Assembly: GCA_009786175.1 (NCBI GenBank)
Contig: WQTQ01000210.1
Coordinates: 1 to 22,908, forward strand
Length of the DNA: 22,908 bases
Reading direction: 5' to 3'
DNA from: Bacillota bacterium
Lineage (GTDB): Bacteria > Bacillota_A > Clostridia > Lachnospirales > WQUN01
Shown: positions 1 to 10,400 of the stretch, piece after piece
Layout: each line of letters starts with the position of its first letter
Position numbering within the stretch: the stretch's first letter is position 1
The notes under the pieces: model-generated
The model's database searches: none
Seen by the model: the letters and a program-made list of their open reading frames with translations, nothing else
Told to the model about the DNA's origin: nothing
Made by a program: the position numbers and the translations under genes

Positions 1-1560
1 CTAAAAGAAAAGGACATGGACAGCTTAAAAATTCTTCTTGCAAGCGCGGAAGAAGCAGAAATTTTAAACTTATTTCACGAACTGTCAGCTAACGAGCAAG
101 TAATTGTATTCAGGTTACTTGCAAAAGATGTAGCCTTGTCTGTGTTTGAAGAGTTGGACACAGACGACCAGTACAATTTGTTGCGTTCATTTACAGATGC
201 CCAGGCAATAGAAATGGTAAACGAACTTGCCCCGGACGACCGCGTAAGGCTGTTGGACGAACTGCCCGCATCTGTAGCAAAAAAATTATTGGCGGCAATT
301 TCACCGGAAGAACGTGAAATGACAAACTTGTTAATGGGCTATGGCGTGCAAACCGCCGGCCGCATTATGACACCCGAGTATGTACACTTGCACAAAGGTA
401 TTACAGCCGCAGAAGCACTGGAAAAAGTAAAAATTGACGCGGCCGACAAAGAAACAATTTACAATGTATTTATAACCGACGATAAGAAAAAGCTGGAAGG
501 CGCGATTTCCCTTCGCGACTTGCTGGTTGCCAAGCCGGACGCCAAAATCGAAGACATAATGAAAAAGGCAAACGTAACCGTTTTTACCGACACAGACCAG
601 GAAGAGGTTGCCCGCCTTTTAAAGAACCTGGACTGGCTTGCAATCCCTGTTGTGGACAAAGAAAACCGCCTGGTAGGTATTGTAACAATTGACGACGCGC
701 TGGACATTTTAGAAGATGAAGCCACCGAGGACATTCTAACATCTGCGGGTATTTTTGCTAACAAGGAAGAAAACCGCAGCGAAACTCTTATAAGAGGCGG
801 CTTGTGGGCAGTTTTAAAAGTGCGTATGCCATTCCTGTTTATCACCATTGTTGGTGGTATGCTTGCTGCAATTGTGCTTGACGGCTTTGAAGAAATTCTT
901 GAAGCAGTTGTTTTTGTCGCGTTTTTTATTCCACTGATAATGGACATGGGCGGCAGTGTAGGCACACAATCTTCTACAGCTTTTGCCCGTGGTGTAGTAC
1001 TTGGCCATATTAATATGAGCAAATTTTTTAGGCACTTGGCAAAAGAAGTTTTTATCGGTTTTAGTATTGGTCTTATAGCCGGTTTTATTTCCGGTGCCAT
1101 AGCCTTTGCTTGGCAAAGAGACATAATGCTGGGGCTTGCGGTTGGTGTTTCTTTGGGGCTTACTGTAACAATTGCGGCAACATTAGGCTTCTTGGTTCCG
1201 TTTGTTTTAATGAAGCTTAACGCAGACCAAGCAGCCGGGGCCGCGCCCATAATAACAACTGTAAAAGACATATCCGGCATTTTAATTTATTTTACAGTTG
1301 TAAGCATTTTCTTGGCGGGCATGATTACTGCCGCCACAGACTATGAAATTCTTTCCGTACGTGTACAATCCGGCGGTTTCTATTTTGAACTTGATCCGGA
1401 AAATGAAACGGCTACCGTAGTGGGCCGGACAGAAGATAACTTGGACATTGTCATCCCCGACGAAATTATGGTTATGGGTGAAGTGTTCACCGTAGTAGAA
1501 GCAGCGGGCAACACATTTGGAGAAAATCAGCTGCCATATTTGGAATATACCACCCCCTGA
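1..1560 (+). CDS. mgtE: MgtE-type magnesium channel/transporter, 5' end outside window, with extra C-terminal tail
   Basis: Takes up Mg2+ across the cytoplasmic membrane. The frame is open to the left edge. The first ATG in view (16) has an AAAGGA only one base upstream, and the residues before it (LKEKD) fit the usual MgtE start, so the gene probably begins outside the window. Counting from that ATG, residues ~1-115 are the helical MgtE_N domain (repeated FEELD/LLDELP motifs). Residues ~116-240 are a CBS pair (GRIMTPEYV, IPVVDKENRLVGIVTIDDALDIL). Residues ~265-440 are the membrane domain, with the family hallmark around MDMGGSVGTQSSTAFARG and a final helix ending near residue 437. Typical MgtE proteins stop there. 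This one continues ~75 residues with a segment (DIVIPDEI, EVFTVVEAAGNTF) resembling the N-cap of BspA-type leucine-rich repeats. In the known MgtE topology (N-in, five helices) the tail would lie outside the cell. The stop codon lies inside a palindrome. Confidence 0.95.
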   Translation, partial: LKEKDMDSLKILLASAEEAEILNLFHELSANEQVIVFRLLAKDVALSVFEELDTDDQYNLLRSFTDAQAIEMVNELAPDDRVRLLDELPASVAKKLLAAISPEEREMTNLLMGYGVQTAGRIMTPEYVHLHKGITAAEALEKVKIDAADKETIYNVFITDDKKKLEGAISLRDLLVAKPDAKIEDIMKKANVTVFTDTDQEEVARLLKNLDWLAIPVVDKENRLVGIVTIDDALDILEDEATEDILTSAGIFANKEENRSETLIRGGLWAVLKVRMPFLFITIVGGMLAAIVLDGFEEILEAVVFVAFFIPLIMDMGGSVGTQSSTAFARGVVLGHINMSKFFRHLAKEVFIGFSIGLIAGFISGAIAFAWQRDIMLGLAVGVSLGLTVTIAATLGFLVPFVLMKLNADQAAGAAPIITTVKDISGILIYFTVVSIFLAGMITAATDYEILSVRVQSGGFYFELDPENETATVVGRTEDNLDIVIPDEIMVMGEVFTVVEAAGNTFGENQLPYLEYTTP

Positions 1561-1570
1561 TATCAGGGGG
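1553..1570. terminator. 18-bp perfect palindrome overlapping the mgtE stop, possible terminator
   Basis: CCCCCTGATATCAGGGGG is a perfect palindrome. Its TGA at 1558-1560 is the mgtE stop, so its 5' arm is coding (Thr-Pro). No T-run follows on the + strand, so termination is not certain. It ends 3 bp before the -35 box of the next promoter and could instead be a protein-binding site. The same arm sequence recurs in the hairpin at 10886-10924. Confidence 0.55.
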
Positions 1571-1573
1571 GGG

Positions 1574-1602
1574 TTGACAACTATTATAAATACATATATT
1601 CT
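1574..1602 (+). promoter_or_regulatory. Probable sigma-A promoter for the sugar-enzyme unit
   Basis: A perfect TTGACA (1574-1579) is followed, after 17 bp, by TATTCT (1597-1602), which matches four of six -10 bases. The surrounding stretch is AT-rich and offers alternative -10 boxes, such as TATATT at 1595. A transcript would start near 1609, about 30 nt before the ATG at 1639, whose Shine-Dalgarno AAGGAGGAG lies at 1625-1633. Confidence 0.6.
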
Positions 1603-1638
1603 CTCTCAAATATATAATTCCGAAAAGGAGGAGTTTAC

Positions 1639-2526
1639 ATGGCCGGTCTAAAACTAAACTCTAACGCCGGTGTTAAAGAAGGTGTACGCTGGGGTTATGC
1701 CCTGGGCTGGTACGGCGAGTTTTTGACATTGGACGAAGACCCGCTTCCGGCAAAACTGAAATTCCTAAAAAAGTACGGCTTCAAAAACACCCACACTTCC
1801 GTTAATGAAATCAATCAGTTAAGCGACGCGCAAAAGGATGCAGTATTCACCTATTTGGCAGAAAATGATCTTGATTTAATGCCGGGTGTGGGTTTTGATT
1901 TTATTGGCGTTTCGGAAGATGAAGCAAAAAGAAAGACCGAAGAGCAGTTGGAGTTTTTGACTAAATACACTCCCCTGCTTCGCAACCGTCTTTGCCATAC
2001 GGGGTTAAACGCGGGCCACCGCTTCGACGGTATGCGGCCTGTAGAGCAAACTTTGGAAATGCTTTCCGACCGTATGGCGGCTTTGGCAGAAGGCTGCGCT
2101 CAGGTAGGCACACCCCTTTGCGCGGAAAACCACGGCGACTACTATGTTTCCGACATAGTCAAACTCTGCCAGCTAACACCGCATTTGTACCTGTTCCTAG
2201 ACACAGGCAACACCTACTTATTGGGTGAAAAGCCCCTTCCCGCCTTTTACGAAGCGGCCCCTTACACTGTGGGTACACACTTTAAGGACCAGCGGGTACA
2301 ACCCCGCCCGGAAGCATACCCATTGCATTTTGAAGTGGGTAATTCAGACTTAGGCGGCGGCATGGTGCCTTTGCGCGAATGTTGGGACATTTTAATGAAA
2401 TACGCCCCGGACCCTAAAAACCTTACCATGATGTTTGAAATGTTCCCGCCGCCGGGTATGGACCCTATTACATGCCTGGAAAATTCCATCGCCTTTGTAA
2501 AAACCTTTCGCGGCTGCAATTTATAA
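1639..2526 (+). CDS. Sugar phosphate isomerase/epimerase-type TIM-barrel enzyme
   Basis: A 295-residue protein of the xylose-isomerase-like/AP-endonuclease-2 TIM-barrel superfamily (IolE/IolI/epimerase relatives). It is cytoplasmic, with no signal peptide. The four metal ligands expected from the fold are visible at barrel strand ends: E163 (CAENHG), D188 (FLDTGN), H214 (GTHFKD) and E267 (MMFEMF), so a divalent-metal-dependent isomerisation, epimerisation or elimination on a sugar or keto-sugar is expected. The N-terminus contains GYALGWYGEF. The start follows a strong AAGGAGGAG with good spacing. The dehydrogenase gene starts 14 bp after its stop, and a second barrel enzyme follows that. The substrate cannot be read from sequence. 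Confidence 0.85.
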   Translation: MAGLKLNSNAGVKEGVRWGYALGWYGEFLTLDEDPLPAKLKFLKKYGFKNTHTSVNEINQLSDAQKDAVFTYLAENDLDLMPGVGFDFIGVSEDEAKRKTEEQLEFLTKYTPLLRNRLCHTGLNAGHRFDGMRPVEQTLEMLSDRMAALAEGCAQVGTPLCAENHGDYYVSDIVKLCQLTPHLYLFLDTGNTYLLGEKPLPAFYEAAPYTVGTHFKDQRVQPRPEAYPLHFEVGNSDLGGGMVPLRECWDILMKYAPDPKNLTMMFEMFPPPGMDPITCLENSIAFVKTFRGCNL

Positions 2527-2540
2527 CAAGGGGGTAAATT

Positions 2541-3605
2541 ATGAGCAATCTTTCAGTTGCGGTTGTGGGCTTAAATATGGGCCGGGCGCACCTTGAAACA
2601 TATAAACAACTGCCCGAATACAAGCTGGCAGCAATATGCGATATAAATGAAGAATTGGCTAAAGAAACTTCCGCCAAATATGATAACGTCCCCTACTTCC
2701 TAAACTACGAGGAAATGCTGGCCAAGGCCAAGCCCGATGTGGTGTGTGTAGTAACACCCACGGCCCTGCACTGTGAAATGACGCTGCAGGCCATAAACGC
2801 GGGAGTAAAGGGCGTTTACTGCGATAAGCCCATAGCCGTAAATATGGCAGAAGCACGGCTAATGGAAAAAGCGGCCAAGGAGAAAAGCATTCCTGTTGTA
2901 ATTGGCCACCAGCGGCGGGTTTCCGCCCCGTATACGGCCATGCGCAAGGCCATTACCGATGGCCTGATTGGTGATGTGTACCTGATTAGGGGCATTTGTG
3001 CAGGAGACATACTTTCCGACGGAACCCACACTGTAGACAGCCTTCTGTTCCTAAACGGGGATTGCGATATTTCCTGGGTGGCAGGGCAAATTTTCCGGGG
3101 GCCAAAGGCAAGCGCGGAAGAAAAAGCAAAAAACCCATATGCCTATGTAGGTACCCGCTTTGGCCACAACGTAGAGCGCAGTGCCACGGCAAGTTTCCAA
3201 ATGTCCAACGGCGTGCGCTGCGAAATACTGTGCGGCGATCAATTAATTATGCCCGGGCGTTTTTACCAGGACATCGAAGTTTTTGGCACCAAGGGAAGAC
3301 TGTGGCGTAACAACGATTCTTCTTCCCCGCCCGTAAGTATCAACACCACCGGGGAATGGAAAGAGCTGCCCGCTACAGACCCTACAGGCATTTACGACAG
3401 CGGCCTTTTCAACGCCCACCGTTATTTTGCCCAATCAATTTTTGAGGGGACACCGCACCTAATGTCACTGGAAATTTCCATGAAGGGGTTTGAGGCGGTA
3501 ATGGCCATTTACGAGTCTGCCAGAACCAACACAATAATTTATCCGCCGCTTCAACAGGATGAATACCCGCTGGATGTCCTATTAAGAGAGCGAGGTGACA
3601 TATGA
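2541..3605 (+). CDS. Gfo/Idh/MocA-family NAD(P)-dependent sugar oxidoreductase
   Basis: A 354-residue dehydrogenase. The N-terminal Rossmann fold (residues 4-120) has an atypical nucleotide loop, VVGLNMGRAHL, in place of the usual GxGxxG (G10 and G14 kept). The acidic residue after strand 2 (ICDIN) favours NAD(H). K96 in CDKP is the counterpart of the catalytic Lys of the EKP motif. GTHTVDSL (H163, D166) matches the substrate-binding/catalytic His-Asp region of the C-terminal alpha/beta domain. The family oxidises or reduces a hydroxyl of cyclic sugars, inositols or glycosides. Shine-Dalgarno AGGGGG is at 2529-2534. Its stop overlaps the start of the next gene by 4 bp (ATGA), indicating translational coupling. 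Sandwiched between two TIM-barrel isomerases, it probably supplies or consumes a keto-sugar. The exact substrate is unknown. Confidence 0.88.
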   Translation: MSNLSVAVVGLNMGRAHLETYKQLPEYKLAAICDINEELAKETSAKYDNVPYFLNYEEMLAKAKPDVVCVVTPTALHCEMTLQAINAGVKGVYCDKPIAVNMAEARLMEKAAKEKSIPVVIGHQRRVSAPYTAMRKAITDGLIGDVYLIRGICAGDILSDGTHTVDSLLFLNGDCDISWVAGQIFRGPKASAEEKAKNPYAYVGTRFGHNVERSATASFQMSNGVRCEILCGDQLIMPGRFYQDIEVFGTKGRLWRNNDSSSPPVSINTTGEWKELPATDPTGIYDSGLFNAHRYFAQSIFEGTPHLMSLEISMKGFEAVMAIYESARTNTIIYPPLQQDEYPLDVLLRERGDI

Positions 3606-4402
3606 TTTTATGCTCCAGTTCCGTCCGAACCTCCGTTTCCTTAGAAGAAGCATTGGCCGCCATAAGCGGCGCGGGGTTTACAGACGTAGACATACTTGCC
3701 ATCAATACATGGTGCCACATTAACCCTGCCCATCTTGCGGCAGATTTTGACGCAGTTACAACCCGCGTAGAGGAACTTCTAATCAAAAACCGGCTTAACA
3801 TGCGCGCCATGAACATCGGATTTTCCCATCAAATGCACGACCGCAGACCAGAATCTGTCCGGCAAAACTTAGCGGAATGCGAGGCCCTTTGCCGCTTTAT
3901 GAGACACTTTGGCGCAGCTGCGGCGGCCCTTCAGCCCCTGCAAAACGACCCATTACGGGACAAGCAGGAAGTGCTGGACGACTGCATTCTTTCTTTAAAT
4001 GAATACTACGAATGCACCCACCGCCACGGGATAAAACTTGGGCTGGAACTGCACGTTAGCAGCCCATTCGAAGACTTGGATGCCATGAGGTATCTGTTCA
4101 ATATAATCCCGGACGCAGGGGTTGTTTACGACCCGTCACATTTCACTTCCCAAGGCATGGACCTTAGGGAAAGCGAATTTATTATCAAAAACTCTGTCCA
4201 TTCCCATTTAAGGGACTCTGGCCCCGGCAATATTCAAGCCCCCCTTGGCAAAGGGGCCGTTGATTTTAGCTGGGTTGCGGAAAAGCTTAGCGAATACGGA
4301 TACAAAGGGCATTTTTCGATAGAGTACTTGGACAACGGGGAATGGGACGCGCTGGAAGAAGCGGTAAAGATGAAGCAGCTAGTACAAAAATATACAGTAT
4401 AA
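3602..4402 (+). CDS. Second sugar phosphate isomerase/epimerase-type TIM-barrel enzyme
   Basis: A 266-residue metal-dependent TIM-barrel protein of the same superfamily as the gene at 1639 but clearly divergent from it. Candidate ligands are E149 (LELHVS), D177 (VYDPSH), H202 (HSHLRD) and E241 (FSIEYL). The LELH...YDPSH...HLRD order is typical of hydroxypyruvate-isomerase and IolI/epimerase-like enzymes. The ATG overlaps the preceding stop, with GAGGTGA at 3592-3598 as ribosome site. Its TAA overlaps the Shine-Dalgarno of the giant protease downstream. Two barrel enzymes plus one dehydrogenase would suit an oxidise-rearrange-reduce or oxidise-eliminate pathway on a sugar, but no transporter or kinase is in the unit. 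Confidence 0.85.
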   Translation: MILCSSSVRTSVSLEEALAAISGAGFTDVDILAINTWCHINPAHLAADFDAVTTRVEELLIKNRLNMRAMNIGFSHQMHDRRPESVRQNLAECEALCRFMRHFGAAAAALQPLQNDPLRDKQEVLDDCILSLNEYYECTHRHGIKLGLELHVSSPFEDLDAMRYLFNIIPDAGVVYDPSHFTSQGMDLRESEFIIKNSVHSHLRDSGPGNIQAPLGKGAVDFSWVAEKLSEYGYKGHFSIEYLDNGEWDALEEAVKMKQLVQKYTV

Positions 4403-4414
4403 GGAGTGTAGGGA

Positions 4415-7400
4415 ATGAAAGAAAAAACACAGTTAAGGATTGCACCATTGTTACTGGCACTTGTAATGGTCTTCGGGCTTGGGGGTAACATCGTACTTGC
4501 CCAAAGTAATGCCTATGAAGACATAGTACAGTGGGAGCATTACGCAAGTCATGGTTACAGTAGTGTAGATGTTGACCACCTAAACGTTATAGGTGAAGAA
4601 GACATGTTTTTTGACCCCTTGGCAGAGCAGGCAATTAGAAACATGCTGGGTAAAAACGAGTTTTCGACACTTACAATGACATTGGGCGCGCCTGTTGGGC
4701 CGGTGGGTTTTGAACCGGAAGATTTAATGAATCCCAACGAAATTGTAGAAATTGCAGTTCAGTTTGTTACACCGCCTTATGTGGCACTGCGCCTTATGGA
4801 AGAGCATAACATGCCGCATATCCGCATGTTTGCAGACATGCCGCATCAGCAAACCGCACTGTCTGCCCATGATACATTTTTTCAGCAGCTTGGCAGCATA
4901 CCAACCCCGTTTGGCAGTGGCGGAGTCGAAATTGTAAGCGCGCACTACCGCTTATTCAACGGCATTTACATGAATGTACCTGCCCGTATGGTAGAACAAA
5001 TTGCCGCATTGCCGGAAGTTTTTGCAGTCTATCCGCACCTTACTTACACAGCGCAGCGTATGCCTTGGGACGAAGAAGAAGTTTGCGACAGCTTTATGCG
5101 CGAAGCTTTAGAGCTGTTTGACATGCCAAGGATCCATGACGAAGACGGAATGAACCTTCATGGCCGCGGCGCACGTGTTGCCGTTTTGGATACGGGTATA
5201 GACTATAACCATCCTGTATTTGTTCCGTTTCAAAATGAACATGGCCGTGTTACCGGCTGGTGTTTCATACGCAACAACGACAATGTAATGGAAGCCAGTT
5301 TTGAAGAATGGCGCGTATCCGGGCAGCCAATGTACAATGCTGCAGGCCGCAGATGGATTACAATGCACGGTACACATGTTGCCGGTATTATTGCCGCCAT
5401 GGCACCGGGTATTACAATGTCACACTACCGTGTTCTTGGGCCTTACGGCTCGGGCGCGGCAGCAAATACAACTTCGGCACTGGAGCGTGTTCACACGGCT
5501 TTGTACGACGTAGTTAACCTCAGCCTTGGTTCAACACCGGGCAGCCATCCTTGGGGGCCAAACGTACAGGCAATTAACCTAATGGTTATGGACGGCATTA
5601 TCGCCGTTATTGCCGCAGGCAACAGTCAAAGTTTAGGCGACTTTTCACTGCTTGCACCGGGTGTGGCTCCACTGGCCATTTCTGTTGGCGCAGGTCATAC
5701 GGGCGGATATATTTTCCCATGGTATGATGCTGTATTTGACAACAGCGGCACGGGGTTAATGGAGCTTCATGCCTGGAACCCTACGTACCACACATCATTC
5801 GAAGACAATCTTGCGGGTATTCTTACCGGAGCCAACCCCGACGGTTCTTTTAACTATGTATACCTTGGACTAAGCCCGGCTGCCACAGGTGACCTGTCCG
5901 GATACGTTGCAATTATACGCAGGGGCGCAACCCCATTTACAGATATGCGCACCATAGCCCAAGCCCGCAATGCAGACGCGCTTATTATAATTAATAACAA
6001 CAACGAGGCAACCCGCGTAGGTACTATGATTATGGGCGGCACCACAGCAACCGCAATTCCCATATTTATGATGCAGGAATTTGCCCGCAACAATTTTACA
6101 ACCGTAGGCCAGACAGGAACCGTTTATTTCGGTAAACGCGGTATAGCGGCACTGCCGCACAACGATTCCATTACCGCGTTCTCGTCATTGGGCCCGGTTA
6201 CACAAACTTTCCATATTAAACCCGACATTATTGCCCCGGGCGACGCGATAATGTCTACCGTTCCCGCATTTTATGCCAACCGTCCGGCGGCACCTACAAT
6301 ACATTGCATAGTAGATGCCACCGACTTTTCCCGCGCGTACCAGTTGGCCGGGGGCACATCCATGGCAGCCCCGGTAATTGCCGGTATTGCGGCTTTGTTT
6401 ATAGAGCAAAACAGAGACGTTGCGCCATACGAAGTAAAAGCCCGTATGATGAATAACGCCCGCCCGCTGGGGGCAGGCAATCAAAGCGTTTTTGCTATAG
6501 GTGCGGGTTTTGTCCAGCCATATGAGGCACTAAATCAGAGGACATTTGCCACCGTGCGGCACGGCATATTGCGCGGCACACTGGCAAACCCAATTGTTCA
6601 GTACGAAAATATGGCATCCCTTTCCTACGGTATATTCCGCGAAGGTGAAGACTATAGGGATATGGATGTAACCATCCACAACGCAGGCGAAACCCCATGG
6701 GTAATCCAACGGGTTGACTATGTATTTCCAAACCTTAACGCGCCTGTAACTATCGTTAATACTGTAATCAACGAAGATAATTCACAAACTCTTACCGTGC
6801 GCATGTCTTTTGAAGCAGGGGGTTTTGAGCGCGGCTTGCATCAAGGCCATGTAATTTTCAGCAACGGAACAACACAGCTAACCATGCCTTTTGCCGGCAA
6901 CCTTCTGGGCTCGTTGGAAATTACACCAAGGGCAGGCACAGGTATCAGGCGTCCGATTATTACCAACAGCATAGCAACAGGTGTCAATGACATACGTACA
7001 AACGCAGCTGTGTCTAACGCATCTTGGATTGTTGCGGGTTTTAACGACACATGGATGGAGACACGCCAAGTAAACTTCTTCTCCCGGCGTGTGAATGAAG
7101 ACACAGGAGTATCGTACGGCGACCCAATTATACACGGCTCTGCCAATGTACCGCCCAACTCCGACCATCTTCTTACAGGTACTTTAACTACAGGAACCAC
7201 CGCGGCACTTGCAGGCCGTTTCCAGCCGGGTGTATACAGGCTGTACATGCATGTGAATGTAGACGGCTCGCCATTTGGCGATTATTGGGAAGTTGGCAGA
7301 TACATTGTCACCAATACAAGACCTACCTTAACACTGGATCAAGACGTATTCCATTTTGAGCCGGGTACCCCAATAGTCCAAGTAACAGGCATAATAAACA

Positions 7401-10400
7401 GTTGGGGCCATGACATGGCAATAAAACACGGCATAACCACCGTTGCATATGAAGACGCGGACGGAAACAATCCTGTTTTTGGTTACAGCTTTGTGCGTTA
7501 CCATTTTGGCGTAACTCCGCCTACCAACACAAATTTTAACACAAACCCTAACTTTGGCTCGACACCAAACCCGGACGGCACATTTGCCTTTAATGTAACC
7601 ACCGGCCCTGCAACTATCAGAAACCCAATAGTTCTTACTGGCTTTGCAAGAGATGGTAATACCGCACAAACTACCCCATTGATTGCCAACTTGGTATTAA
7701 CCACAGTTGCAGGTACTTTGCGCAGTGTGGATGCTACAGTAACACTTTCACCGGTTTGGCCTGTTGTAGATAACCTAAATTGGGACAGCGCTGCCAACGA
7801 GCTTGTTGTTACTTTTGAACCAAGTACACAACTGCAGCACTTGCTTGCAGCAGATTTTAACTTTGAATACAGCATTGGGGCAAGCACAATCCGCAACCCA
7901 ATAAATCACACCGGCTTTACAATCAATGCCGCGCAAAATCAAGTGCGTTTTGCATTTGAGCTTATACCGGCTGCGACAGAACAGACAGCCATCGCACCGT
8001 TTAACGCGCCGGAAATTGACATCACTTTGTTCATGACCTATCGCGGCGGCGAATACTGTATTGACCTTACCGTACCGGATAACTACATCATCCGGATTAC
8101 CCCGGCCACACTTAACCTTATGCAAAACAGCACACAACAATTCGCAGCAGAAATTTTTGTTTTAGCACAGCCGGGCATAACTCAAGATGTAAATTGGACA
8201 ATTTACGGCAACACTTCGCCGGATACAAGTATCAGCAGCACCGGGCTTTTAACCGTTGCCGCAGACGAAGAATACGGCCACACAATAACCGTACGGGCAG
8301 TACATGTAACGTACAGCAACATTTACGCCACCGCAGCCGTTAATGTACTGTTCAGGCCTTCTACCGACGCGACACTAAGCAGCTTGGATGTAAGCGGGTT
8401 TACTTTGTCACCGGAATTTGCTTCCAATGTATTAAACTACACAACCCAAGTACCCCATGATGTAACAAGTGTTGTTGTAAATTACACCACCACCCATGCC
8501 AATGCAATAGTTACCGTCACAGGCAATACCTACCTTATGGTGGGCAGCAACACCGTTACTGTTACAGTTGTGGCAGAAGACGGTACAACTACTATTGTCT
8601 ACACCATAAATGTAGTGCGCGAAGGCAACGACTATACGGGAACTGTTCTTCCTCCGCTTACAGGGGATAACTTTATTATGTGGGACTCCTTCTTTGGCGT
8701 ACGGGGTACAGCGCCTTTCTTCCAACCGTCCAGCTTAAGGGGTCCGACAGGTGTAGAAACATTAACTCCTGCAACTACCCATATCGAGCCAATTGGCGCA
8801 AATGAATCTAACACAGAAAGTTCCACTGCCTTTATCGGCACAAATGCTTTAAGATGGGATTTAGACTTTAGACAATTGCATCAACATCCGGCTACCCATT
8901 CATCCGGTATAGGTGTTGGCGCACCAGGCACAAGAATACCGCAGTTAAATATTGACGGTGTTTACAGAAACCCAACCAGTATAGGCATGTGGATTAGAAC
9001 CGAAGGTGCAGACCTTGTTGACCTTACAAGGATGTTTATCGGTGTCTCCACAATACCAAACCCAACCGCAATACAACAAGGTGCCAACCTAAGGTTCTTC
9101 ACACAAAACAACCAGCACTTCCCCGGGTTAAGGACTATATACGCATATGGCGATTGGGAATTTGTAGAGTTCTTCCTTAGCACAGGCGCAAACCATTCAA
9201 TAGGCAGCTTGCAGGCGGCGGCAACTTTTACCCCTGCGCAGCATGCCGGCCCGCTGTATTTTGCACAAAACACAATAGTTACACCGTCACCGAATGTTGC
9301 TACAACGTTCTTTGGCTTTAATCATGGCCTCCTTTCACCAAGCACCGGCAGCCATTTATACAACCCCAACAGGCCAACCGAGCCTGTTACAATGTTCATA
9401 GACGGCCTGACATTCTTCTACAACTACGACAGTGACGGCAGTGCCGTATTTGCAAGTACCGGGTTGTTTGACAATGTAACCCGTCCGGTTATAACAACTG
9501 CAGAAGGCGACGGTTACATTACATTCACCTTCGAAGACAGCGGTTTTGGCCTTGACATGAACAGCCTAAGCATATTGCTTAACGGTGTAGAAATTGACAG
9601 CAGCCTTGTAAACGTGAACGGCGACACAGCCACCGTAGACATTGCCGAGTTACCTGCAGGCGAGTATGCTTTAAGGGTAGAGATTGCAAATACAATGCGC
9701 TTCCGTACCGTAGAGTTATTGGAATTTGAAGTTGAGATTGTAGAACCAATTCCGGTGTTTAGCTGGAATATCTTCAACAACGGGCCGGGCGGTACGCAAT
9801 ACCCACGGCCAAACCCAAGCCTTGCCCAAGCAGGTTTAATCCGCATGTGGACACAACTTGACGGCGTGAACGCACCTGTATACCTGGCCGCAGAAGATAC
9901 AATTATCGCCCTTGACCAAAATGGCAGCTGTGCAATGGACTTTGTACGGGTAGGCAGAGTTTGGGCAGCAGGCCAAGGCTGGACAGACTACTTCAACTTG
10001 TTGGATATTGACAAAAACGGTAATTGGCAGTATATCAACCTGTCCATTACCGTATTCGGTCAAACTGTGGATGTATTGCTTGTTAACGCAAACTACCGCC
10101 CTGCCGCCGACTACCACACAGTAACTATTACCGTAGAAGCCGGTGCGGTTGGTGTTTATGCAACCGTGACAACAACCGTGGAAGTGCCTGACGGCGGACA
10201 AATTCCTGCCGACGCAATACCCGAAACTGCTGCGCGTACAGGTTTCTATTTTGCGGGCTGGTACCCAAGCAGCCCTGCAGAACACGGTACCGTAACCGAA
10301 GATTTGGCATTTACCGCAAGATTTAACCCGCTGTTCCACTATGTAACCTTTGAAGCCGGGGAGGGCGGCCAACTGATACCGGCAGCCGGGCATGGCCTGA

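Noticed and set aside
459..1280. 273-codon frame on the minus strand inside mgtE
   Set aside because: It lies wholly opposite a gene with clear MgtE motifs, has no recognisable domain, and reads as the low-complexity Ser/Thr/Lys-rich antisense of membrane helices.
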